The notes below the pieces were generated by a model. The model saw nothing but the letters and a program-made list of their open reading frames with translations, ran no database searches and had not been told where the DNA came from. From positions 6,849,501-6,913,500 of the forward strand of contig CM076949.1 of assembly GCA_039566865.1 (NCBI GenBank): DNA of 64,000 nt, written 5' to 3'. Below are positions 35,101 through 47,100 of the stretch, one piece after another (within the stretch, counting starts at the first letter, position 1; each line of letters opens with the position of its first letter). The position numbers and the translations under genes were made by a program. This stretch comes from Aurelia coerulea. Taxonomy: Eukaryota > Cnidaria > Scyphozoa > Semaeostomeae > Ulmaridae.

Positions 35101-38100
35101 GCTCTCAAACCATTTGTCAGATTTCTATAAACTGATTATTCTTGTGTAGTTAAAATATCAAATGTGGGAGGAAAATTTAATTTTGCCAAAATTGGTCGTA
35201 TCTTTTTCAACTCACAACTGATTTTATAAAAATGCTTCATCACAAAATCCTTTAGAACAGGCCTCAAATCCTGGATCAAACCACATCAAACTTGGTAGCA
35301 ATTTAGCCCTGCAGCTATCATAGTCGAGCTGTGACAGTCAATCTTATGGCGCAAACATTCACTAGGTAGAGGCTACTGCTGCTTGATCGTATCCACTCGG
35401 AACTGTCACTCCCTGTCACTCAACCTTTTTTGGTCCATTCTCTGTTATGGTTTGAGGGGATAGATTCTCAAATATCAAAATACTTTTTGACTCATCCTGT
35501 ATTCCATTTGGTCTATTATATCCACAGCATATCTAAGCTTGTTTTTTTGTAATGTTCTGCTCCTTATTACTGCAAGTCTGCAATGATGTTAATGCTTCTT
35601 AAAACCCTTTCAAAAGTCCTCGAAGGCAAATTTAAGTGAATAAGACTGAATCTTTCAGGAAACTGCCGTACTGGGTAAAGTTTTATTTTCTTAAAGACAA
35701 ATGACGGACATATAAGGCAATTTATGTTAGAGGCCTGGGCAATGTAATATAGCCTACTGTCAAGAGCTTATCAAATCAATTGGACAAATGAAGGCATGCA
35801 GCCATGCTTTGTTCTATTTTTAAAATAGGCGCTATATATATCCGTCATTTGCCTCTAAATGCTTTATGTCTTGTTTGAAAGGAACAAACTTTGAGTGAAA
35901 GGAACAAATTTGACTTTTCTAAGTCGTTTAGTAACAATTCAAGCAAGTTAGGAGGGAAATTAAATTGACAAGAATATTTTGATGAATCATCCTTCTAATT
36001 AATCTAATTAACCTTTTATATACTTCTGGATGTGTCAACATGGAATAGTCCTAATTAATTGAAATGTGGATTTTACTATATTGAATTCCTCAATGTCTCT
36101 TTTTCTGAAATGACGCTCAAAATGTTGTTCGTCGTTGCCTTAATATTAACGGGAGAAAATTCTTTATTTTCTAAAAATTGTACGAACTGTCTCAAACTTT
36201 TCTTTTTAATTTTCTTTTGAAAATAGTACTTTATGCGATGAAAATAGGACAGCAGCTGGAGCTGTGTATTGAGGGTTGTACCTTTCAAGGCATGTGACAA
36301 AATTTGATGGGCCTCCCTTTGAGATGGCGGCGGGGAACCGTTTACCACGATGATCAAGATGCATTGCGTTCCAATTGAGAGTCTTTACCGATTCTCAAGG
36401 AATTCGATTAAATAACTCGATTTTTTCATCTATATTTTTACCTAGCATCCGAAGGTAGCTTTGGACACTGAGAAGCTAAACTTATCGAAATAGTGTCCTG
36501 GTCCATCATCTCAATATGACCACACCTAATGATTCCTTTAGCCTAGAATTTCAGAGAGTTGGTGGCTTTCTTCACTCTTCATAGCAGGTTCGACAGGGTG
36601 GGGATTCGAACCACCAACCTTCAAATTGATAATCAAGCGTGCTACCACTGAGCAATCCCCACTCAAAGTAACTCGATGAATCCGGCATCTTTAGCATTAA
36701 TGCAGCTATCTTATCATTTTATTGCCCCGAGCCCCCCCCCTCCCACCCTGGGATAGGCGGGGCCGATGCGGGACTATTCGCCTCCCATTCGCAGAAGAAT
36801 GTTGCCCCGATAGGCGGGGACATCGCTCACTTTTACAAGAGAAAAACGTGAATGGCCCCGCATCAGCCCCGCCTATCGGGGCAATAAAATGATAGCTGCA
36901 TAACCTCTATTCATGATACGAATGACAAAATCGTTGCAGTAACTGAGTTTCTATATTTGAAGGTACTTCCCGTGGTTCCATTTATGAATTTAATCTTCTC
37001 TCTTCACAAGTCTTCACGTGAGAGATCATCTCCTTGTTCAGTGGAATAATAAACTTATTTTAAAGTTTCTTGTTGGATTTTGGATTAGTATTTTGAATGA
37101 TTTATTTAATGAAGTAATCATAGCTTACTTTGGACATGCTTTGGAACGGAAAAACACGATTCAACGTGTCTTTTGCATTAGCGTGTAACTTTTCAGTCTG
37201 CAGTTGTGTCCAGTTCATGCACGCAAGCTCTCATGACCTGTACTGATTTGTCACGGAACCAAATTACAAAAAGGTGCGTCGGGTGCCTGGCGCTGTCTAG
37301 ATTCCACGTATCGAAACTTTTGTAAGAAGCTGTATCGTGATTTCATGTCGAAAAAAAGTTGATTTGGGAAAGGACCCCGAAAGGACAAACATCCAGCATT
37401 TTGCTGTTGTTGCAAACTTTAGGGCTTTCCTTGAACATACTCATCTTAGAATGTTTATCTTTGGTAAATTAAATGGAAGTCTTGCCCCGAGTCTATTTCG
37501 TCAACTTTGGTCAAATGTATTAGGTCTATCTATCTGACAACTTTTTTTTTACGAAACAGACTTGGGGCAAGTCTAGGTAAATGGTACACTCACTCACCTT
37601 GCACTGCCTATGATGGGCCCTAATTGCAAAGTCCAGAAAATGTCACGGCTGCACAGGGGGGGGGGGGGGGTGGGGGTTCTTCCATAGTAAAGGTACCTGG
37701 GGATGTGCCGCGAGCAAGGTTAAACTTTTTCGGACTTCTAGTCTAGCCAATTCTAACCTTTTTTGAAATTTTGCCCTTGCAACGGTCTAGCCAAGGGTAT
37801 CATTTTTGACAATATTGGTCTAGCGAACGGTCATGATATCATATTTGTTACAAATTTGACAAATTGGTCCAGGAAATGCTCAAAATTGGTCTTGCCAAGG
37901 GTAGCATTTTCGTAAAAATTAGTTTAGCCTACGGTACCATTTCTAATATGCTCGCGGCAGACCCCTGCCCAAAATTTGGCCAAGAACCCCCCCCCGCACG
38001 GCTGTTAGCCGGAGGAAGATTTTGCATGCTAATGTGATACTTGTTGAAGATTTGGCATTTTTTTATGAAAAGCCTAGGAAGTTTTGGAATATTCTGGAAA

Positions 38101-41100
38101 CAGCAACTGTTTTATAAATCATACACAACGTGAGGAGTTCGAAAAATCTGGTTCTTTTGACTTGATGAAATGAGAAAGGTTTAGCTAACGAAATTAGCAC
38201 CCAGAGGATTGAAAATTTGACCTTTTTCTGGACTCTTGTCTTAATTTTTGTCAAGTTGAGTCCAGTTAAAGATAAATGACGGATATATGGCGTCTAGTTT
38301 AAAAAAAAGTAAAACAAAAGATGGGTGAATGCCTTCATTTGTCCGATTAATTTGATAATCTCTCGAGATCATCAAATACAATGGAACACAATAGGCTATA
38401 TTTAGATTGCCCAGGCCTCTAATTTAAGTTGCCTTATATCTCCGTCATTTGTCTTCAAGTTCAATCAGGTTATGCTCTGTCAAGTCGAGTTGCAGTCCTG
38501 TGGTGTAGTGTTGTTAAATTCAAGTCAGTTTGGATCAGAGCAGTTCAGATCAGTTCAGATCAGTTCAGTTCAAGTTGAATTTGGTCTAGTTCCTGTTCGG
38601 TCTCGTTTAGTTCACTTGGTTCACTTCAAATCATTTTAAGTCAGATCAGGTCAGGTCCAGGTCAGGTCCAGGTCAGGTCAGGTCCAGGTCAGGTCCAGGT
38701 CAGGTCAGGCCCACATCAACTGTATAGCCGCCGGACACCAGGCTTGCGTTAAGAAAGGGTCCTTGCACTTGCTGGTTTGCGGGCTGGTTTGTTTGCTTGC
38801 TTGCCCAGGGGGGATACTCAGCACATCCAAGAAATTTTCAGCCAACCCAAAAATATTAGTTTAGCTTCATTGCAACACAAAACATATCAACTCAGAACTC
38901 AGATCATACTTAGGAACTTGTACATTAACATAAAATGTGCTGACCAAATTTGATTCCAAAAACTATCATGAACATGATTTCAGTTTATTTGGACCAAAAT
39001 AGATCACTTTCAGCAATATTCTTACCCAGAAATATCGGACTTACCTCCCCGTATGTGCATGTGTTAAGTGACCACCTGGGGTTCGAGACGTAACTAGCAA
39101 CACAAACAATATTTTTTATCAACAGTGACTAAGAAAACTTTCAGAAATCAAATCACAGTTCTTACTGTGATTCTTGAGAATTTCCCTGAAAAAATTTTTG
39201 GGCATAAAAGAACCCCTTTCTAAACTAATTTTTGTTTCATTTGTCAAACAAAATGTTTGCAGGGATCTTAAATTTGCTATATATTGTTGTCCTCCAAGAA
39301 TTGGAAGCCAGTCATAAGATCATTTTAGGAACATAGACATGGCTGTTCGTCTGCAAGATATAGATAAATTTAGAAACAGTGCCGAATCAAATTTTCTGCT
39401 GAAAACTGTGAACATCCCCAATTACCTTCTTCCTTAATTTGCAATAATGTGCTTGCGTTTTCTACTCTTCTGCTGCTTATTCCATTATCATTGCAGCCCA
39501 GCTGTGCTGCTGCCAGGCATCCTGTCACCTCCATAAACAAGCCCAGAGCGTAACTGCATGTAAATTTCTTATGTAGGCCTTTTCAAGAGTTTGCATAAAG
39601 GCAATGGTGTTGAAAATTTCGATAACACTGCAGTCGCAAACAAACCATTGTCGCCAAATTTGATAGCAGGAAGTATCAAGGCCTTACCAGATTTAGATAA
39701 GTGAGGAAAATATCGTCAAATCTTTAGCAGGTTCTTTTCAAGAAAACTTGCCTAACAGGTTTGTCGGAAATACCAATATCCTACCGGCAATAAGGATGTT
39801 TTGTAGCCAATTATTCCCATCTTTGAAAGCAATGGACCTTATTGTTTACAAGGGCTGATATCACTTGGCAGAGACAAAATTGGCTTAGGTTTGTTTACCT
39901 ATTTGAAGGTCATGTGATCGTGCTCTTGGGAATTGCTTGCAGTGTCTTGAATGCAAAAAGTAATAAGGCACAAATTTTCCTGACACGAAATATGTTAAAG
40001 AATTCAAGGAGATGTTTTATTGATAATCTATAATAGATATATGAACAAAACCACCATCTGGTATAAACATAAAAGAAAATATAAAAACACCACTGTTTAT
40101 TTTAAGACGTTTCGATAAAAATCTTCTTCAGTTCAATCTATAATATCTATAATAGATTGATCACTAGTTTACAAGAGTTAAATAATCTTATTCTCAAGGG
40201 TTATTATTTTCATTGTCAGCAACGTCTATTGTTTACGAAATTTTTGTGTAAAAATACATATTTCCCAGATTTTAAAACATTTTCCTACTTACCATTTTTA
40301 GCCTATGTAATTATGATGTAATTTTTGTAATTATGATTATTTGGGTTGATCATTTAGGTGCAAGGCGAATGGTTGATGTAGTTGACTCTAGCACTCAGCA
40401 GCCAATTGAAATGACCATGGCACAATGGACAAAGTATTTTGCGAACCCAGAGAAGGACCGTATTCTGAATGTCATCAGCCTCGAGTTTAGTCACACTGGC
40501 ATGGACCGTTTGGTTGAGCCGCCAGCATTGGTAGCTATTTTCTTTAGTTTCTTCATGTATGTCAATTTGTAGCCAGCTTGAAATGTGTTCATTTCCCCCA
40601 ATTTTAGGAATGCAGACGCCGTTTGGAGTACCACAGTAAAGTCCCGCCTTTAAAGGGGCTCCGTCGCCAAACTGTAAGCAAATCTGTAAACACCGCACGT
40701 GTCCATTGTTCTCCATTGTTTTCTGCAGTTCGTTTGGTGGCTTGACCCAAGCCACCAAAAAGTGCTCGTTAAAAATCTCCAAGAAGCTGTACCAAGAGAT
40801 TTTGATATCCATTTTGTTGCTTGTCTTTGTTTACGTTCTGGTGATGATGCCCCATTAAGATTGATGCTATGCTTTTCACATGGTTTATCTTTCAATCCAA
40901 AAGGTACGAAAAATTGATTGGGTGAATGTAATGTGGCCACCTGATTTGATCGAGCAGCAAACAGACACAACAAATAATCTGGATGACATGAAATACCCCA
41001 AAGTTAGAAAGTAAGTTCCATTGATATATTTTCTGCCATTTCCAATTTCCTTTAAGACACAAATCATAGAAAATTAACGTTAAAGATTTGAAAACGCGCA

Positions 41101-44100
41101 TTGCTGTCAGCAAATTTAGACTCTCCGACCATCGTCTAGAGAGGTCTGGCAGGTATCATCGGCCTAAAAAGAACGTAAATAATTGACTGTCGTTGCCCTG
41201 TATGTTATTATGTAACGAAGTTGAAAGTCAAATACACTGTCTTATGACTTGTAAAATAAACAAAGAAGATAGGGAAGAGCTTTTTCATGCTGAATTTCAA
41301 CAAAAACCATCTTGCAGATTCAAGGATGATAAACAACCATTTGAATTTTTAATGCAAACAAACGATCGACAGCCAGCTGCCATTTGTAATACCAAAGTTC
41401 ATTGAAAAATGCCAGATAATGTGGACCAGGTGAAACAAAAATTATTACATCCGAAGTAGCTTCAATTGACTGTTTATTTTTGTTTTGTTTTGTTGCTGTG
41501 CGTATATTAGTACTAGTTTCTGTTTTGTTTATTCTGGTAATAGCTGTAATTAGGCACACAAATTTTTTGTGTTAGGCTATTATAAGAATGAAAAATTCTT
41601 AATTAATACCGGTTCCACCAAAAGGAATTGTAATTGTTTGAAAATTTGTAATGCGGAGAATACAAGGAATGAATTTGATATTGGAAGGAATCAAAGTTTG
41701 GTTGATAGACGAAAGGCTGAAGTATTTCTTGTGGTGTTTCTTCATTTTTTCTTGAGCATTGGAAAATACAGGTAAAATTGGATCCACGAAAGTTCCTTTT
41801 CTTCAAAATGCTTGAAAAAGGATATGATAAGTAATCTCCTCTCTTAGAGCAACATACGAATACTTTCGAGGCTTAAAAACTGATTTTCGCAAAAGTATCA
41901 GATCAAATACGCTGTTGCGTTCATAAAGATTTGATTGTCAACTCTTGAGATGAAATATTTTTGGGACACCCTGCACTACGTTTGAAAGCTGACACGGACA
42001 ATAAGCCAACTTAACAGCCCAAATTTGTTTATCAAAGTTAAAGAGACACAATCGCAAATTTTTTGGGTCTGAAAATTTAAACGAGATTCTTCATGCATAA
42101 AGTCGACACCTCGTACATTCAGAAAATATATTTAACACACAAAACCGAAAATCTAATTGACCGAGATTTATGAAAAGGAACTCGCAAGGCGAGAATTTGT
42201 CTGTTGTCTTTCCATTGTTTATGCGCACGTGCCGCAGAAAAGTGTGGGTACAAATACGTAGCTTTTCCTTTCTTTTTACTGTTTTATGATACTTCTAGAA
42301 GTCGTAAGAAACTACTACATACATTTTCAGAATGTACACGGTCTCTTCTTTATGCATGAAGAATCTCGTTGAGATTTTTCGACATCAAAAATTTGCGATC
42401 GTGTCTCTTTAACGTTTTACTTCACTCTTTGGAAAATTATGCCTACCTAGCAGATAGAATTGTTGTCTTTGTTTATCTAGATACGATTTGCTTTATTACC
42501 TGACTGAAATTTTTAAAATGAGGCAATAGACCATTTTGACATTTAGAAAAGGGCCTGGGGAGAGCAACATTTTTCTGGTAAATGGCTGCCACAGTTCGAT
42601 TTATCGTTGGTGAAAAGCCCTGTGGCAGCCATTTACCAGAAAAATATTGCTCTCCCCAGATCCTTTTTCTAAATGTCAAAATGGTCTATACACGAATTCT
42701 ACCGCTGCCTTCGGGGAAAATTGCAACGTTCCTGCGGTTTTCCCGTAGCCTTCATCGTCACAGAAACTACTTTAGGCTCACGACATTCAGAATACAGTTA
42801 CGTGGGATAGCAGTGAGAAATAACTGTTGCTGTAAAAGAAAATATAACGCCCTTCGTCTTCGCGCACAGATCTCACAAGCTTTTTCTGCACTCTAAATAC
42901 CTCGGGCTTAATGATTCCCTGTACAACAACAAATACGGTTGGGGTGTGCGCTCAGTGTTACCTTTTGATGTGTAATTTTTGCAGGTACGTGCTAATGAGC
43001 GTTGGTGGCTGCTACACTGACTTCCATATTGATTTTGGTGGTACATCTGTATGGTATCATATCATCAAAGGCGAAAAGGTATTGTTGCTTGATTAGATTG
43101 TCCTTGTTTCTTAAATGAAGCATGTTGAAAATTGGTCAAGTGGTTTATTTGCTATGGGATGTCAAATAAGCAAATTAGTTTTTTGGCACACTAGGCGTCG
43201 ACAGATTGCAGCTCGTTGTTGCTGTTGTCATTGTCGTTGTTGTTGTTCTGTGTCATAGTTGGGTGTTGCCTTGTATTTAGTTTCTGGATATTTGAATGCT
43301 GTCATCGCTCACAGAGAAAGGGAAATATGACCACTGGTTGTGGGATAAATTTAGGATAACCATGAATGAACAAAATTGGTATGACATAAAGAATGTAAAT
43401 CACCTTGTCTCTTTCTGGTGTTTGTCTTTCTCTTTACCTTCTGGGGCAGCAAATGAGCTTCTTTCGGGGCGAACATACTGCGAGTGTTCACTTAGGCCCT
43501 CAACTGCCAATGCAAAGTCTAACTTTGGTAAGAAAATTAACTTGATCGAAATTGGTCTTTCCGTTTCATAACCACCGGCGATTTTAGCAAAATCTTATTT
43601 CTCATGATTCCAAAATAGGCCTTCAATCAGATCCATGTACATGTGAACTCATGCACGTGTGAACCATGCACATGTGAAATTCTAAGCAATGACGATCATA
43701 CGGTTTCTCTGCCAAAAATATTGGAACAAGACATGCTTTGCGTTTCAGGGCAAAAGGGAAAGTAATTTTATTCATTTTTTAATCCCAAGGGGACTGCTCT
43801 TTAAATGTTCATGGCTAGGAAGCAAAAAGTTGTTAAAAAACGATACCTTTTTGCCAAAATAGCTACATAACAAAATCACCAATAAATTTGGAAAGAAATG
43901 ACTGATTTTAACGAACTAAATTTCAATAACTAATTGATCTTCTCTTCTGCAAAATAGAATTCCAGCTAATCCATTATGACTTGCTGCTCATCAAAGTATG
44001 ACCTGTTTAAGGCCCCGCGTTTTTTCTGACTCACCCGGTATATCGTACCTTTGCTCCAAATGTCGCTTTTGATCAACAAACAAATGGGAGGGGGAGAAGG

Positions 44101-47100
44101 CTCTTTCCCCTTTCCCTGCCCTTTTCTTCTTCCTCTTCCCCTTCCCCTTCCTTTCCCCTCCCATTTGTTTATTGATCAAGAGCGAGACTTGGAGCAAGTC
44201 CAGGTATATCGTCGCTTTTAACACAAAAGTATAGATACAGAAATTGGCGTTTCTAGCTGCCCATCTAACAATAGTTTTAATGAGGATTTTCGTCAATTCC
44301 AACATTTTACATATGCATTATATTGTCCTATTACATCGCAGATTTTCTGGATAATTGAGCCGACGGAAGACAATCTGGCGAAATACGAAAAATGGACTTT
44401 ATCCACGAAACAAGAAGATGTATTCTTTGGGGATTTGGTTGATAAATGCTGCATCATACATTTGCAAGCAGGAGATACCTTCATGATACCTTCAGGTAAG
44501 CGAAAATGCTTGTAGTTTGTTTCTCGAGGTTTCCTGTTCCCTTTTAAATGGGCTGTGCAACCCGTCCTCTCTGCGTGGCTCTGCGTGTAAAATCATCGAA
44601 TGTGTTTGGGCTAAAGACAACATAGCTAGTGGTGATTTTACACAAATGATAGTAATCCAAAGTATCTGCGACAATCTTGGTGATCGAAGCTTTGGTGGAG
44701 GATTTGTTCTATTTTTCTAACGCCGAACATATGAAAGTTTAAATGGATATCAAATATTACATCACATTTCATAGACAGACAAGAAAAAACTGCAATGAAA
44801 CTTACGTAGAAGCTGTGATGAAATTGGCCGCCATTAAAACCCGAAGGCTATAGTCACGTGCGTGGGTTGTCTCGTACTTTCCGATTGTTTACAAAATCTT
44901 GTACAACCTCTTTAAACAAAGAAGCACCACCAAAGTTTTGTTGATTTTCGTAAATCTTTTCATGATGCTGGATGGATCAAAAAAGAATGAGTATCTAATT
45001 TTTGGACTGAATACTTCAGCCTTTGGGTGTCGATCAAACTTCGATTAATTCCAATACTTCAAGTATTCTGTGCATAACGAATTTTCAAACATTTGAAGTT
45101 CTTTTTGGTTCACCCGGTATAACAGAATACTGCCCAATCGAAGGAAGCATCTGCCTCTCTCACTTTCAGCTGCCTCTCTATCACTTTCAGAATTGGACTT
45201 TACTTTCGTGTTAATAAGGGCTCTCAAGACAGGATATGTAATTTGGGTACCTAGCGGGCAATTGAAATCAATCATAGGAGGAAAGCATAAAACCGAAATA
45301 CTTTCGAAATGTAATGCCTATATTATAATTGCAGCTGTTGTTTGCAATCCCTCTTAAATCAGTTTCGTAAAACTTCATGCTGCTTTTGTTGCAGAAGTTG
45401 TTATTTGGCAGAACTTGTGTTCTATTCCATGCTTACCTGCAGTTTCTGTTAAAGGATATACAATTTATGTCCATTAAGTCGGTCAATTTAGGCCTCATTT
45501 TGACCCAAATAATCTATCAAACTCAAGACTGCTTCAGACGGGCTTCTGTGGCCTCTTTGGGGGATGGGGCAGGAGAATTAATCTACAACACTGACTACAT
45601 CGTTGATTAGAGCTCCAATGATAAGCAGTTATGTTAACTATAAATATCTAAAAGCGGGAAGGAGAAGAGATGTTCAAAAGTACAATCACTCGAGGAGAAA
45701 AATATGGTATACTTAACTTAAATTCATTTCTGAGATCCATTTCTCTATCATAAGGTTGGATTCACGCAGTCTTCACGCCACAAGATTCCCTCGTCTTTGG
45801 TGGAAATTTCATCCACTGCTACAGTATTTCACAACAGATAAAAATCAGCGAAATCGAACATCGAACAAAGGTTTGTGTAATTTTGGGTTTTAATGCTTCC
45901 TTGAACTCCATGTCTCATATCTTTGTTAGTTTGCAATCATACGTCAGTACCAGTGAAATTGAATTATTTCTGTGGACTTAATCATAACTGAATGGAAAGA
46001 CTTTCCAGATTCACTGATATGTAAACCGCAAAGACTGGTCTAATTATTGATGTACATACCGGGTGACTAAAAAAAGGGGGGCCCAGCGTTCAAAAATCAT
46101 TGCAGCAGATTTATTTGCACTCTAACTCTAATAATAAAAAATCATTTTCTAATAGCTACAAGATTGAAGTACCGGGTGTCCCAATAAAAAGTACTCCCGT
46201 TTCAAAAATCACCAAAATTTGATTACACGACCAATCTTCCATTTTCTTGTTTTGTGAAGTAGATCAAAGACTAAATCATTTTCACAGACAAAGCTGATTT
46301 CGTAATTGCTTTAAAAAGTAGCAAATTTAGCTCTTTTCGGGGCTACCTGGTTTTGAATCATACTGCAAAAAAGCATTGATCATTGCCAGATCAATTTCTT
46401 TGTGCATGTAAAGCTTCTAGTTTGGTCATAAACTACAGAAAGAATTGCGCACTATTATTGGAGACTTCAAAAATGATGAAAATTCTGAAAATTTTGACTC
46501 TTCGACACGATTAAATATTTTACTTCAAACTATAGCTCAAAATAAGGTTTTACAGCCTGTAATTTTTCTACCTTGTTGAACCAAAAGCGAACATTTTATA
46601 ATCAAGAAATATTTTTGGGTCCTTGACAAGACGAGTAAAAAAGAAAATTTTATCAAAGGTTTGATAATTGATTTTTGGGGATTTTTAATCAGGAGTACTT
46701 TTTTTGGGGCACCCGGTATTTTTTTATATTTTTGGTTATTTTCAAGATAGTAGTATAGTCCTGTGGTTAAAAAAATTAGTCCTATAAAACATCCAGAAAA
46801 TGGCCTAAAATCGTACGGTCAAGGGTGTCTCGAAATGAAAGAAATGTAACCTGTCAGTTTACTATTTTCAATACTTTTCACAAAGCAATAGGTAAGATAT
46901 TGATTTTCGTTTCCGTCGCAGTTTCAGTTAATCATTTTGTTAGTCATGCTAATTCTCAAATGGATTGTAAATAGATTTCAAATGACCTGGATGGTTTGAT
47001 TGTGCGTTTCAGGCCTTTCTCCGGCTGTTCTAAAAGACGGAGTTTGAAGTCTTTTGAATTTGCCAAGAGACTAATATTTTTGAAAGTTACCAAAAGAAGT

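Larger units (their letters stand above)
12235..40357 (+). other. KDM2: KDM2 intron 4, 28.1 kb, repeat-filled
   Basis: Phase 1 intron, GTAAGG to CATTTAG. Residues on both sides are contiguous in the vertebrate protein (VG then RRMVDV), so no coding exon is missing here. It contains G-run-bounded elements, several fold-back MITEs, two SINEs, a 2.35-kb inverted-repeat element, a 173-bp tandem repeat, a telomere-like tract and minisatellites, listed separately. Other stretches show no gene I can support. Confidence 0.9.
41011..42984 (+). other. KDM2: KDM2 intron 6
   Basis: 1974 bp. Contains a dispersed CCGGGTG-type MITE copy near 41605-41990 and the TA-flanked fold-back element at 42527-42688. 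A second fold-back of about 370 bp spans 42043-42410, with arms that contain GAGATTCTTCATGCATAAAG and its near mirror. Nothing coding is supported. Confidence 0.75.

Noticed and set aside
36590..36664. A possible functional tRNA gene on the minus strand
   Set aside because: Box A and B are good, but the anticodon stem does not pair properly, and the sequence continues into a SINE body with target duplications.
38560..38710. CRISPR-like array in the CAGGTC tract
   Set aside because: Units are directly abutting with no unique spacers; this is a minisatellite in an animal intron.
40354..40812. 152-codon minus-strand frame over KDM2 exon 5
   Set aside because: Antisense shadow of a conserved coding exon; no family similarity on that strand.
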